Source of the DNA: Pseudomonadota bacterium
GTDB lineage: Bacteria > Pseudomonadota > Alphaproteobacteria > Acetobacterales > Acetobacteraceae
Direction of reading: 5' to 3'
Assembly: GCA_021807465.1 (NCBI GenBank)
Contig: JAKBCX010000102.1
Span: forward strand, 1-6,343
DNA: 6,343 nt
Shown: positions 1 through 5,719 of the stretch, one piece after another
Layout of the letters: every line of letters starts with the position of its first letter
How positions within the stretch are numbered: position 1 is the stretch's first letter
The notes under the pieces: generated by a model
Database searches by the model: none
What the model saw: only the letters and a program-made list of their open reading frames with translations
Told to the model about the DNA's origin: nothing
Program-made: the position numbers and the translations under genes

Positions 1-881
1 ATCTTCTTGCCGCTGGAGGCCGTGTAGTCCTTGGGCTTGGCCACCCAGGCCACCTTGGGCGTGTGCTGCCGCCCGGCGGCTTCCTCGGGCTTGGCGATCA
101 GCCCCATCTTCACCGCGCCGTAAGCACGGATGGTTTCCAGCTTCTTCAGTGCCGCCGCATCGCCATTTACATTCTCCTGCAGCTCGGTACCGGTGTAACC
201 TAGCGCCTCCGCTTCCAGAAAAATCGTGGGAATGCCGGAATTAATCATGGTTGCCTTGAAGGTGCCGATGCCGGGCACTTCCAGGTCATCCACCAGATTA
301 CCGGTGGGGAACAGCGCGCCGCCATCGCCTTCCTCGGCCGGGTCCATGAATTCCACTACAATCTCAGCAGCGGGGAAGGTCACGCCATCCAGCTCGAAAT
401 CGCCGGTCTCCTGCACCTCGCCATTGCTCATGGGCACATGGGCGATGATGGTCTTGCCGATATTGGCCTGCCAGATGCGGATAATCGCCACGCCATCCTT
501 CGGCACACGGGCGGCATCGACCAGCCCGTTGCGGATGGCAAACGGCCCCACGGCGGCGGAAAGATTGCCGCAATTACCGCTCCAATCCACAAACGCTGTA
601 TCGATGGCAACCTGGCCGAACAGGTAATCCACATCATGATCCGGCTTGGCGCTGCGGCTGATAATCACCGTCTTGCTGGTGCTGGAGGTCGCACCGCCCA
701 TGCCGTCAATCTGTTTGGCATAGGGGTCGGGACTGCCGATCACGCGCATCAGCAACGTATCGCGCGCCGGGCCGGGCACGCGCGCGGCTTCGGGCAGATC
801 GGTGAGAGAAAAGAAAACGCCTTTGCTGGTGCCGCCGCGCATATAGGTGGCGGGAACTTTAATCTGGGGAGCGTGAGCCAT
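1..881 (-). CDS. prpF: 2-methylaconitate isomerase PrpF, C-terminus cut by window edge
   Basis: PrpF isomerises the AcnD product (probably 4-methylaconitate) to 2-methyl-cis-aconitate, which ordinary aconitase can hydrate in the cytoplasmic 2-methylcitrate cycle of propionate breakdown. The window holds the first 293 codons plus two bases of a protein usually near 395 residues; the last quarter lies beyond position 1. The N-terminal half shows the family signatures TYMRGGTSKGVFF (residues 12-24), QIDGMGGATSSTSK (57-70) and DWSGNCGN (99-106). Lys70 and Cys104 match Lys73 and Cys107 of Shewanella PrpF, both needed for growth on propionate, so the enzyme looks active. The fold is diaminopimelate-epimerase-like. 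The ATG at 881 has an AGGA seven bases upstream and matches the family start. It follows acnD by 65 bp, with a terminator-like hairpin between them. No frameshift is seen in the part present. Confidence 0.95.
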   Translation of the reverse strand, partial: MAHAPQIKVPATYMRGGTSKGVFFSLTDLPEAARVPGPARDTLLMRVIGSPDPYAKQIDGMGGATSSTSKTVIISRSAKPDHDVDYLFGQVAIDTAFVDWSGNCGNLSAAVGPFAIRNGLVDAARVPKDGVAIIRIWQANIGKTIIAHVPMSNGEVQETGDFELDGVTFPAAEIVVEFMDPAEEGDGGALFPTGNLVDDLEVPGIGTFKATMINSGIPTIFLEAEALGYTGTELQENVNGDAAALKKLETIRAYGAVKMGLIAKPEEAAGRQHTPKVAWVAKPKDYTASSGKK

Positions 882-888
882 GACGAAA

Positions 889-892
889 TCCT
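889..892 (-). promoter_or_regulatory. Ribosome binding site of prpF
   Basis: On the minus strand AGGA lies seven bases before the prpF ATG at 881. It supports this start. It is separate from the upstream hairpin (908-936), so transcripts that read through the hairpin, or start after it, could still be translated. Confidence 0.6.
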
Positions 893-907
893 GTGCGTAT
901 ATCTTAT

Positions 908-936
908 AAAAAGCGAAGGCGCCATAAGGCGCCTTC
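908..936 (-). terminator. Intrinsic terminator-like hairpin between acnD and prpF
   Basis: A perfect 9-bp inverted repeat (GAAGGCGCC at 915-923, GGCGCCTTC at 928-936) encloses a 4-nt loop. Read on the minus strand it is followed two bases later by five Ts (rc of 908-912), the form of a rho-independent terminator. No T run follows on the plus strand, so its direction is that of acnD. It lies 10 bp after the acnD stop and about 26 bp before the prpF start. It probably gives partial termination or 3'-end protection inside the operon, because no convincing promoter was found between it and prpF. Confidence 0.72.
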
Positions 937-946
937 ACGATGAACC

Positions 947-3550
947 TTACGAGGCCTGAGAAACCGCGCTGGCTTCCAGGAAGTCCTGCGCGAAGCGTTG
1001 CAGCACGCCGCCGGCATCATAGATGGAAACCTCCTCCGCCGTATCCAGGCGGCAAGTAACGGGCACTTCCACCTTGGAGCCATCGCGGCGGTGGATGACC
1101 AGCGTGAGATCGGCGCGCGGCTTGCGCGTGCCAATCACGTCGTAAGTCTCGGTGCCGTCCAGCCCCAGCGTCAGGCGGTTGGTGCCGGGTTTGAACTCCA
1201 GCGGCAGCACGCCCATGCCGATCAGGTTGGTGCGGTGAATGCGCTCGAAGCCTTCAGCCACAATGGCCTCCACACCCGCCAGGCGCACGCCCTTGGCCGC
1301 CCAGTCACGCGAGGAGCCTTGGCCGTAATCGGCACCGGCGATGATGATGAGCGGCTGCTTGCGGTTCATGTAGGTCTCAATCGCTTCCCACATGCGCATC
1401 ACCTTGCCTTCCGGCTCCACGCGGGCCAGCGAGCCTTTCTTCACGCTGCCATCCTCGTTGCGGCACATCTCGTTCAGCAGCGTGGGGTTGGCAAAGGTGG
1501 CCCGCTGGGCGGTGAGATGGTCGCCGCGATGCGTTGCGTAGGAGTTATAATCCTCTTCCGGCAGGCCCATCTTATGCAGATACTCACCCGCCGCGCTGTC
1601 GCCCAGAATGGCGTTGGAAGGCGAGAGATGGTCGGTGGTGATGTTGTCACCCAGTACCGCCAGCGGGCGCATGCCCTTCAGCGTGCGCTCGCCAGCCAGC
1701 GCGCCCTCCCAGTAAGGCGGGCGGCGGATATAGGTGCTTTGCGGGCGCCAGCCGTAAAGCGGGCTTACACTCTTGCGCGCGCCGCGCTTGCCGAACATCG
1801 GCTCGTACACGTTGCGGAACTGCTCCGGCTTCACCGAGCTTCCCACCACCGCGTCAATTTCCTCATCCGCCGGCCAGAGATCCTTCAGGCGGATTTCCTT
1901 GCCATTGGCATCCACGCCCAGCACGTCGCGCTCGATATCGAAACGGATAGTGCCGGCGATGGCATAAGCCACCACCAGCGGGGGCGAGGCCAGGAAGGCC
2001 TGTTTGGCGTAGGGGTGGATACGGCCATCGAAGTTACGATTGCCGGAGAGCACGGCGGTTGCGTACAAATCGCGGTCGATGATCTCCTGCTGGATCTTCG
2101 GGTCCAGCGCGCCGGACATGCCGTTGCAGGTGGTGCAGGCAAAAGCCACAATGCCGAAGCCGAGTTTTTCCAGCTCGGCGGTCAGCCCCGCCTCGTCCAG
2201 ATACAGCGCCACGGCCTTGGAGCCAGGTGCCAGCGAAGATTTAACCCAGGGCTTGCGCAACAGCCCGGCGCGGTTGGCGTTGCGCGCCAGCAGCCCGGCG
2301 GCAATAACGTTACGCGGATTGGAGGTATTGGTGCAGCTGGTAATGGCGGCGATAATCACCGCGCCATCCGGCATCTGGCCCGGCGTCTCGGTCCAGGGCG
2401 CTGCAACGCCGCTGCTGGCAAGCTCGGAAACTGGCAGGCGGCGATGCGGGTTGGAAGGGCCAGCCAGCGTGCGCACCACGCTGGAAAGGTCGAATGTCAG
2501 CACGCGCTCGTATTCCACCTTGCTCAGGCTGTCAGACCACAGCCCGGCGGTGCGGGCGTAATTCTCCACCAGTTTCACCTGCGCGTCCTCACGCCCGGTC
2601 AGGCGCAGATATTCAATGGTCTGCTGGTCGATGGAGAACATCGCCGCCGTGGCGCCATATTCCGGCGCCATGTTAGAGATGGTGGCGCGGTCGCCCAGCG
2701 TGAGGCTGGACGCGCCCTCGCCATAAAACTCCAGGTAAGCGCCAACAACTTTCTGCTTGCGCAGGAATTCGGTCAGGCTCAGCACGATGTCGGTGGCGGT
2801 AATGCCGGGCTGGCGGTGGCCGGTCAGTTCCACGCCGATAATATCCGGCAGCCGCATCCACGAGGCGCGGCCGAGCATCACGTTCTCGGCCTCCAGCCCG
2901 CCCACGCCAATGGCGATAACGCCCAGCGCATCCACATGCGGGGTATGGCTGTCCGTGCCCACCAGCGTGTCGGGGAAGGCCACGCCATCCTTGGTGAAGA
3001 TCACGGGCGACATGCGCTCCAGATTGATCTGGTGCATGATGCCGTTACCGGCGGGCACCACATCCATATTGTCGAACGCGTCCTTGGTCCAGTCGATGAA
3101 GTGGAACCGGTCCTCGTTGCGGCGGTCTTCGATGGCGCGGTTCAGCGCGAACGCATCCTTCTCGAACCCGGCATGTTCCACGGCCAGCGAGTGATCGACG
3201 ATAAGCTGCACGGGCACCACCGGATTCACTTTAGCCGGGTCGCCGCCTTTATCGGCAATAGCGTCGCGCAGACCAGCAAGGTCCACCAGCGCGGTCTGGC
3301 CCAGAATATCGTGGCACACCACGCGGGCCGGATACCAGGGGAAGTCGATGTCGCGCTTACGCTCGATGAGCTGCTTCAGCGCATCGGTGAGCAAAGCAGG
3401 CTCGCAACGGCGTACCAGGTTTTCCGCCAGCACGCGCGAGGTATAGGGCAGCGTGTCGTAAGCGCCGGGCTTGATCGCCTCCACGGCCTCGCTTGCGTCG
3501 AAATAATCCAGGCCGGAGCCGGGAAGCTGCTTGCGGTATTTTGTATTCAT
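947..3550 (-). CDS. acnD: Fe/S-dependent 2-methylcitrate dehydratase AcnD
   Basis: AcnD is an aconitase-family enzyme that dehydrates 2-methylcitrate in the methylcitrate cycle and needs PrpF to deliver a usable product. At 867 residues it has the usual AcnD length. The [4Fe-4S] ligands are visible as Cys406 (TSCTNTSNP) and Cys472/Cys475 (ACTTCNGMSG). The substrate motif GTDSHTPHVDALG is at 198-210. The C-terminal swivel domain has GDNITTDHLSPSNAI at 634-648 and GQGSSRDWAAKG at 743-754. The CTTCNGMSG form, the DSHTPHVDALG motif and the prpF neighbour separate it from housekeeping AcnA. Its ATG overlaps the GntR-gene stop as ATGA, and an AGGA lies nine bases upstream inside that gene, so translation is probably coupled. 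The stop is TAA. Databases call this family 2-methylisocitrate dehydratase, Fe/S-dependent. A long open frame on the opposite strand is a composition artefact. Confidence 0.96.
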   Translation of the reverse strand: MNTKYRKQLPGSGLDYFDASEAVEAIKPGAYDTLPYTSRVLAENLVRRCEPALLTDALKQLIERKRDIDFPWYPARVVCHDILGQTALVDLAGLRDAIADKGGDPAKVNPVVPVQLIVDHSLAVEHAGFEKDAFALNRAIEDRRNEDRFHFIDWTKDAFDNMDVVPAGNGIMHQINLERMSPVIFTKDGVAFPDTLVGTDSHTPHVDALGVIAIGVGGLEAENVMLGRASWMRLPDIIGVELTGHRQPGITATDIVLSLTEFLRKQKVVGAYLEFYGEGASSLTLGDRATISNMAPEYGATAAMFSIDQQTIEYLRLTGREDAQVKLVENYARTAGLWSDSLSKVEYERVLTFDLSSVVRTLAGPSNPHRRLPVSELASSGVAAPWTETPGQMPDGAVIIAAITSCTNTSNPRNVIAAGLLARNANRAGLLRKPWVKSSLAPGSKAVALYLDEAGLTAELEKLGFGIVAFACTTCNGMSGALDPKIQQEIIDRDLYATAVLSGNRNFDGRIHPYAKQAFLASPPLVVAYAIAGTIRFDIERDVLGVDANGKEIRLKDLWPADEEIDAVVGSSVKPEQFRNVYEPMFGKRGARKSVSPLYGWRPQSTYIRRPPYWEGALAGERTLKGMRPLAVLGDNITTDHLSPSNAILGDSAAGEYLHKMGLPEEDYNSYATHRGDHLTAQRATFANPTLLNEMCRNEDGSVKKGSLARVEPEGKVMRMWEAIETYMNRKQPLIIIAGADYGQGSSRDWAAKGVRLAGVEAIVAEGFERIHRTNLIGMGVLPLEFKPGTNRLTLGLDGTETYDVIGTRKPRADLTLVIHRRDGSKVEVPVTCRLDTAEEVSIYDAGGVLQRFAQDFLEASAVSQAS

Positions 3551-4245
3551 GTGCGGTTTTCCTGTGGAATTTGCCGTTCAATGTTAAGGCGGGAGGTCCG
3601 TATGTGCCGGCGCATCAGCATTTCCGCCAGTTCGCCATCGCCCTCGGCAATGGCGTCCAGAATACGGTGATGTTCGGCGAAAGCCTGGGCGGGCCGGTTG
3701 GGCAATGCCGAATGCTGGATACGATACATGCGGGCGAGCTGGTACAGCTCATCGCAGAGCAGGCGGATGAGCATCTTATTCCCGCTGCCCTGAACGATAC
3801 GGTAATGAAAATCGAAATCGCCTTCCTGCAGATAATAGCCACGCCCGGCCTGAAAGGCCTCGTCGCGCTCATGCGCGCGCAGCACGCCGCGCAGCGCCTC
3901 CACCTGCTCGGGCGCCATGCGCTGCGCCGCCAGGCGGCAGGCCAGGCCTTCCAGCGATTCACGAATCTCGTAAAGTTCCGCCAGCTCCTGCCGGCTGAGC
4001 GAGACAACACGCGCGCCTACATGCGGCACGCGCACCAGCAGCTTCTGCCCTTCCAGCCGGTTCAGCGCCTCGCGCAGCGGGCCGCGGCTAATGCCATAGG
4101 CGCGCGCCAGCTCAGGCTCGGAAATCTTGCTGCCAGGCGCGATCTCGCCCTTAACAATGGCCGCTTGGAGCTGCCGCAGCGCCTGGCCGGTGAGGGTCTC
4201 ACCTTCCATCGCGCTGGGGGCCTGTAATGGCTGGGTCTTTTGCAT
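3547..4245 (-). CDS. GntR/FCD-family regulator of the acnD-prpF operon
   Basis: This 232-residue protein is a FadR-subfamily (FCD) GntR regulator. The winged helix spans roughly residues 17-80, with the recognition region ISEPELARAYGISRGPLREALNRLE at 41-65. The all-helical FCD effector domain follows at about 85-225. Likely metal or ligand residues of FCD domains are Asp143 and His147 (DFDFH), His193 (EHHRIL) and His214 (MRRHIR). Regulators of this type head the prp clusters with acnD in several proteobacteria, so I infer that it senses a methylcitrate-cycle intermediate and represses acnD-prpF and itself. That role is from context, not from the sequence. No Shine-Dalgarno is seen before the ATG at 4245; that space holds one copy of an inverted TGTTGACAGT element. 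Met13 is a possible later start, also without a good ribosome site. The stop overlaps the acnD start. Confidence 0.9.
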   Translation of the reverse strand: MQKTQPLQAPSAMEGETLTGQALRQLQAAIVKGEIAPGSKISEPELARAYGISRGPLREALNRLEGQKLLVRVPHVGARVVSLSRQELAELYEIRESLEGLACRLAAQRMAPEQVEALRGVLRAHERDEAFQAGRGYYLQEGDFDFHYRIVQGSGNKMLIRLLCDELYQLARMYRIQHSALPNRPAQAFAEHHRILDAIAEGDGELAEMLMRRHIRTSRLNIERQIPQENRT

Positions 4246-4257
4246 AATGTTGACAGT
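4245..4257 (+). repeat. Left copy of inverted element, candidate GntR operator
   Basis: The sequence TAATGTTGACAGT is the inverted counterpart, 12 of 13 bases, of the element at 4308-4320; the inner ten bases match perfectly. It abuts the start codon of the GntR-type gene, covering where its ribosome site would be. The core TGTTGACA resembles the TTGT-NN-ACAA style of FCD-type GntR sites. Binding here would block the leader of the regulator operon. The operator role is inference. Confidence 0.55.
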
Positions 4258-4269
4258 ATCTGCTTTTGC

Positions 4270-4291
4270 GCCGGAAAAACCGGCTTTTTTT
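4270..4291 (+). terminator. Terminator-like hairpin in the divergent control region
   Basis: GCCGG (4270-4274), five As and CCGGC (4280-4284) form a short GC-rich hairpin followed directly by seven Ts (4285-4291) on the plus strand. It could stop plus-strand transcripts coming from antisense of the regulator gene before they reach arsR. The stem is only 5 bp, so it may be weak. The T run on the other strand is also part of the proposed -10 box of the regulator promoter. Confidence 0.4.
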
Positions 4292-4315
4292 AGGCTATCA
4301 TAGAAAAACTGTCAA
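4287..4315 (-). promoter_or_regulatory. Sigma70-like promoter of the GntR-acnD operon
   Basis: On the minus strand TTGACA (rc of 4310-4315, a perfect -35 box) is followed after 17 bases by TAAAAA (rc of 4287-4292, four of six to the -10 consensus). Transcription would start near 4280, giving a leader of about 35 nt before the ATG at 4245. The -35 box lies inside the right copy of the inverted element, so a repressor bound there would exclude RNA polymerase. Predicted from sequence only. Confidence 0.55.
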
Positions 4316-4320
4316 CAATA
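4308..4320 (-). repeat. Right copy of inverted element, candidate GntR operator
   Basis: On the minus strand this reads TATTGTTGACAGT. Its inner part, TTGTTGACAG, fits a TTGT-NN-ACAA palindrome at nine of ten bases, better than the left copy. The centres of the two TGTTGACA cores are 62 bp apart, close to six helical turns. It contains the -35 box of the proposed regulator promoter. The operator role is inference. Confidence 0.55.
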
Positions 4321-4359
4321 GTGCCGGGCGGCACTGCTGTTGCGCGGCCAGCCGCCAGA

Positions 4360-4388
4360 TTGACTCATTTCTATTTTTCCATTTTAAT
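4360..4388 (+). promoter_or_regulatory. Sigma70-like promoter of the ars operon
   Basis: TTGACT (4360-4365) and TTTAAT (4383-4388) each match five of six consensus bases and are 17 bp apart, the ideal spacing. The start of transcription, six to eight bases after the -10 box, would fall at 4394-4396, on the arsR ATG itself. This points to a leaderless arsR mRNA. The -10 box lies inside a palindrome that is a likely ArsR operator. Confidence 0.6.
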
Positions 4389-4392
4389 GGAA
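4377..4392. promoter_or_regulatory. Palindrome over the ars -10 box, likely ArsR operator
   Basis: TTCCATT (4377-4383) and AATGGAA (4386-4392) are perfect inverted arms around a central TT. The dyad covers the -10 box and ends two bases before the arsR ATG. ArsR-family repressors bind such AT-rich dyads in their own promoters and leave when arsenite binds, so autoregulation is expected. No footprint is known to me for this exact site. Confidence 0.55.
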
Positions 4393-4394
4393 TT

Positions 4395-4736
4395 ATGGAA
4401 AAAATAGATGCCATAACCGCACTGGCCGCGATCGCGCAGGAAACGCGACTCGATATTTTCCGCCTGCTCGTTCAGGCCGGGCCGGATGGCCTGCCCGCCG
4501 GGCAGATCGGCGGGCAGCTCGGCCTGCCCCCGGCAACGCTCTCTTTTCACCTTAACCAGCTCCGCCATGCCGGCCTTGTCAGCTTCCGGCGCGAGAGCCG
4601 CTCTCTCATCTACGCCGCCGAATTCGCCGCGATGAACGGGTTGCTCGCTTACCTCACCGAAAATTGCTGCCTCGGGAATGCCGCTGGCTGCACCGTACCC
4701 GTCTGTGCGCCCAAAACGCCTAAGGAGGCGGCATGA
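4395..4736 (+). CDS. arsR: ArsR-family arsenite-responsive repressor
   Basis: A 113-residue winged-helix repressor that should hold the ars operon off until arsenite binds. The helix-turn-helix is at about 34-60 (GQIGGQLGLPPATLSFHLNQLRHAG) and the wing at 63-74. The common sensor motif in the DNA-binding helix (ELCVCDL) is missing. Instead a C-terminal cysteine cluster, Cys91-Cys92, Cys99 and Cys104, resembles the ENCC...C site of Acidithiobacillus ferrooxidans ArsR (Cys95, 96, 102). The ATG at 4395 gives the usual family N-terminus (MEKIDAITALAAIAQETRLDIF). The frame is open back to a TTG at 4266, but those 43 extra codons run through the promoter region and are not family-like. Only a poor GGA precedes the ATG, consistent with leaderless translation. 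Its stop overlaps the next gene as ATGA. Confidence 0.93.
   Translation: MEKIDAITALAAIAQETRLDIFRLLVQAGPDGLPAGQIGGQLGLPPATLSFHLNQLRHAGLVSFRRESRSLIYAAEFAAMNGLLAYLTENCCLGNAAGCTVPVCAPKTPKEAA
4722..4728 (+). promoter_or_regulatory. Strong ribosome binding site of the first arsC
   Basis: AAGGAGG, close to the ideal Shine-Dalgarno, lies inside the last codons of arsR, four bases before the ATG at 4733. It contrasts with the near absence of a site before arsR and suggests that the reductase is made at a higher rate than the repressor from one mRNA. Confidence 0.8.
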
Positions 4737-5260
4737 CAAGTCAAACCTACAATGTCCTTTTCCTCTGCACCGGCAACAGCGCCCGCTCTATTCTGGCGGA
4801 ATCCATCTTATGCAAGGATGGAGCAGGCCGTTTCAATGCCTTCTCCGCCGGTAGCTTCCCCAAGGGCAAGGTCAATCCTTTTGCGTTGAAGGTGCTGGAG
4901 AGTTACGGCTACCCCACGGATGGCCTGCGCTCAAAAAGCTGGGACGAATTTTCCGCGCCCGGCGCACCCCGGATGGATTTCGTCTTTACCGTCTGCGACG
5001 ATGCCGCAGGCGAAATTTGCCCTGTCTGGCCCGGCCATCCGGTAACCGCGCATTGGGGCATCGAAGATCCGTCCAACGCAGCCGGAACGGATTTTGAGAA
5101 GGAAAAAGCCTTTGTTTTGGCCTTCAAATATCTCAAAGCCCGCATCGGCCTCTTCCTCAGCCTGCCCTTGTCCGGCATCGAGCGGCTGACGCTGGACGCC
5201 CAACTGCGGGAAATTGGCGCGGGCGAAGGCGCCAGTGCCGGGCATCAACCGGCACGCTGA
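4733..5260 (+). CDS. arsC: Arsenate reductase, LMW-phosphatase (thioredoxin-type) family
   Basis: Reduces arsenate to arsenite in the cytoplasm by the low-molecular-weight tyrosine-phosphatase mechanism. The P-loop CTGNSAR gives nucleophile Cys12 and Arg18 (CX5R). The relay cysteines are Cys88 and Cys96 (VCDDAAGEIC), spaced eight apart rather than seven as in Staphylococcus aureus ArsC (82, 89). The catalytic acid is probably Asp112 in EDPS (111-114), after AHWG. By the three cysteines it should use thioredoxin for recycling. At 175 residues it is longer than the staphylococcal enzyme, with a Gly/Ala-rich tail after about residue 160. Start by the ATGA overlap with arsR and a strong AAGGAGG. 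It is unrelated to the reductase encoded next to it. Confidence 0.93.
   Translation: MTSQTYNVLFLCTGNSARSILAESILCKDGAGRFNAFSAGSFPKGKVNPFALKVLESYGYPTDGLRSKSWDEFSAPGAPRMDFVFTVCDDAAGEICPVWPGHPVTAHWGIEDPSNAAGTDFEKEKAFVLAFKYLKARIGLFLSLPLSGIERLTLDAQLREIGAGEGASAGHQPAR
5235..5255 (+). other. Hairpin at the 3' end of the first arsC
   Basis: GTGCCGG (5235-5241) and CCGGCAC (5249-5255) form a perfect 7-bp stem with a 7-nt loop within the last codons of the gene, just before its TGA and the 33-bp gap to the second reductase. No T run follows, so it is not a typical terminator. It may affect mRNA stability or be a codon-level coincidence. Confidence 0.4.
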
Positions 5261-5293
5261 ACCGCGCCTCCCTATCACATAACCAGGTGTTTC

Positions 5294-5719
5294 ATGACCA
5301 TAGCCATCTACCACAACCCCGCCTGCGGCACGTCGCGCAACGTACTCGGCCTCATCCGCAACAGCGGCGAGGAACCGCGGATTATCGAATACCTGAAAAC
5401 CCCGCCCAGCCGCGCGGAGCTGGCGGAGCTTATCCGCCGCATGGGGATTACGGCGCGTGAACTGCTGCGCCGCAAGGGCACGCCCTACGATGCTCTGGGG
5501 CTAGATGACCCCACCCTCACGGAGGACCAGCTTCTCGATGCGATGATGGCGCACCCGGCCCTTATCAACCGGCCCATCGTGGTCACGCCGCTGGGTGTGA
5601 GGCTGTGCCGCCCGTCTGAGGCTGTGCTGGACATTCTGCCCGGCCCGCAACGCGGAGCCTTCTTCAAGGAAGATGGCGAGCAAGTGGTGGATGCCGCCGG
5701 CAAGCGGGTGACCCCATGA
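5294..5719 (+). CDS. arsC: Arsenate reductase, glutaredoxin-dependent (R773-type) family
   Basis: A second, non-homologous arsenate reductase, of the thioredoxin-fold ArsC/Spx family that takes electrons from glutathione and glutaredoxin. Its 141 residues equal the length of the plasmid R773 enzyme and match it closely from memory. Catalytic Cys11 is in YHNPACGTSRN (6-16). The arsenate-binding arginines are Arg93 (INRPIVVTPLG) and Arg106 (LCRPSEAVLDIL), with Arg59 in ELLRR for R773 Arg60. A modest AGG lies about six bases before the ATG. It follows the first reductase after 33 bp and overlaps the exporter gene as ATGA. Both reductases look intact. Possibly they use different thiol donors under different redox states; that is inference. 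Confidence 0.95.
   Translation: MTIAIYHNPACGTSRNVLGLIRNSGEEPRIIEYLKTPPSRAELAELIRRMGITARELLRRKGTPYDALGLDDPTLTEDQLLDAMMAHPALINRPIVVTPLGVRLCRPSEAVLDILPGPQRGAFFKEDGEQVVDAAGKRVTP

Noticed and set aside
438..959. Plus-strand open frames over prpF (226-627 and 438-959)
   Set aside because: They are shadows of prpF, whose minus-strand frame is continuous from 881 to the window edge with clear PrpF motifs.
998..3670. An 890-codon open frame on the plus strand, antisense to acnD
   Set aside because: It mirrors acnD codon by codon, is rich in Arg, Ala, Gly, His and Gln without any recognisable domain, and runs past both gene ends. Long antisense frames are common in GC-rich coding DNA. AcnD on the other strand is certain.
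3493..4227. Plus-strand 244-codon frame over the GntR gene
   Set aside because: Antisense shadow without a domain; the minus-strand protein has a full GntR winged helix and FCD domain.
4250..4278. TTGACA at 4250-4255 as a plus-strand -35 box for the ars operon
   Set aside because: At 16-18 bp downstream there is only GC and an A run with no -10 box, and it would place the start before the T7 hairpin. The pair at 4360-4388 is much better.
4266..4394. A 43-codon N-terminal extension of ArsR from a TTG at 4266
   Set aside because: It covers the proposed promoter, operator and hairpin, has no ribosome site, and its sequence is not ArsR-like. The ATG at 4395 gives the normal family start.
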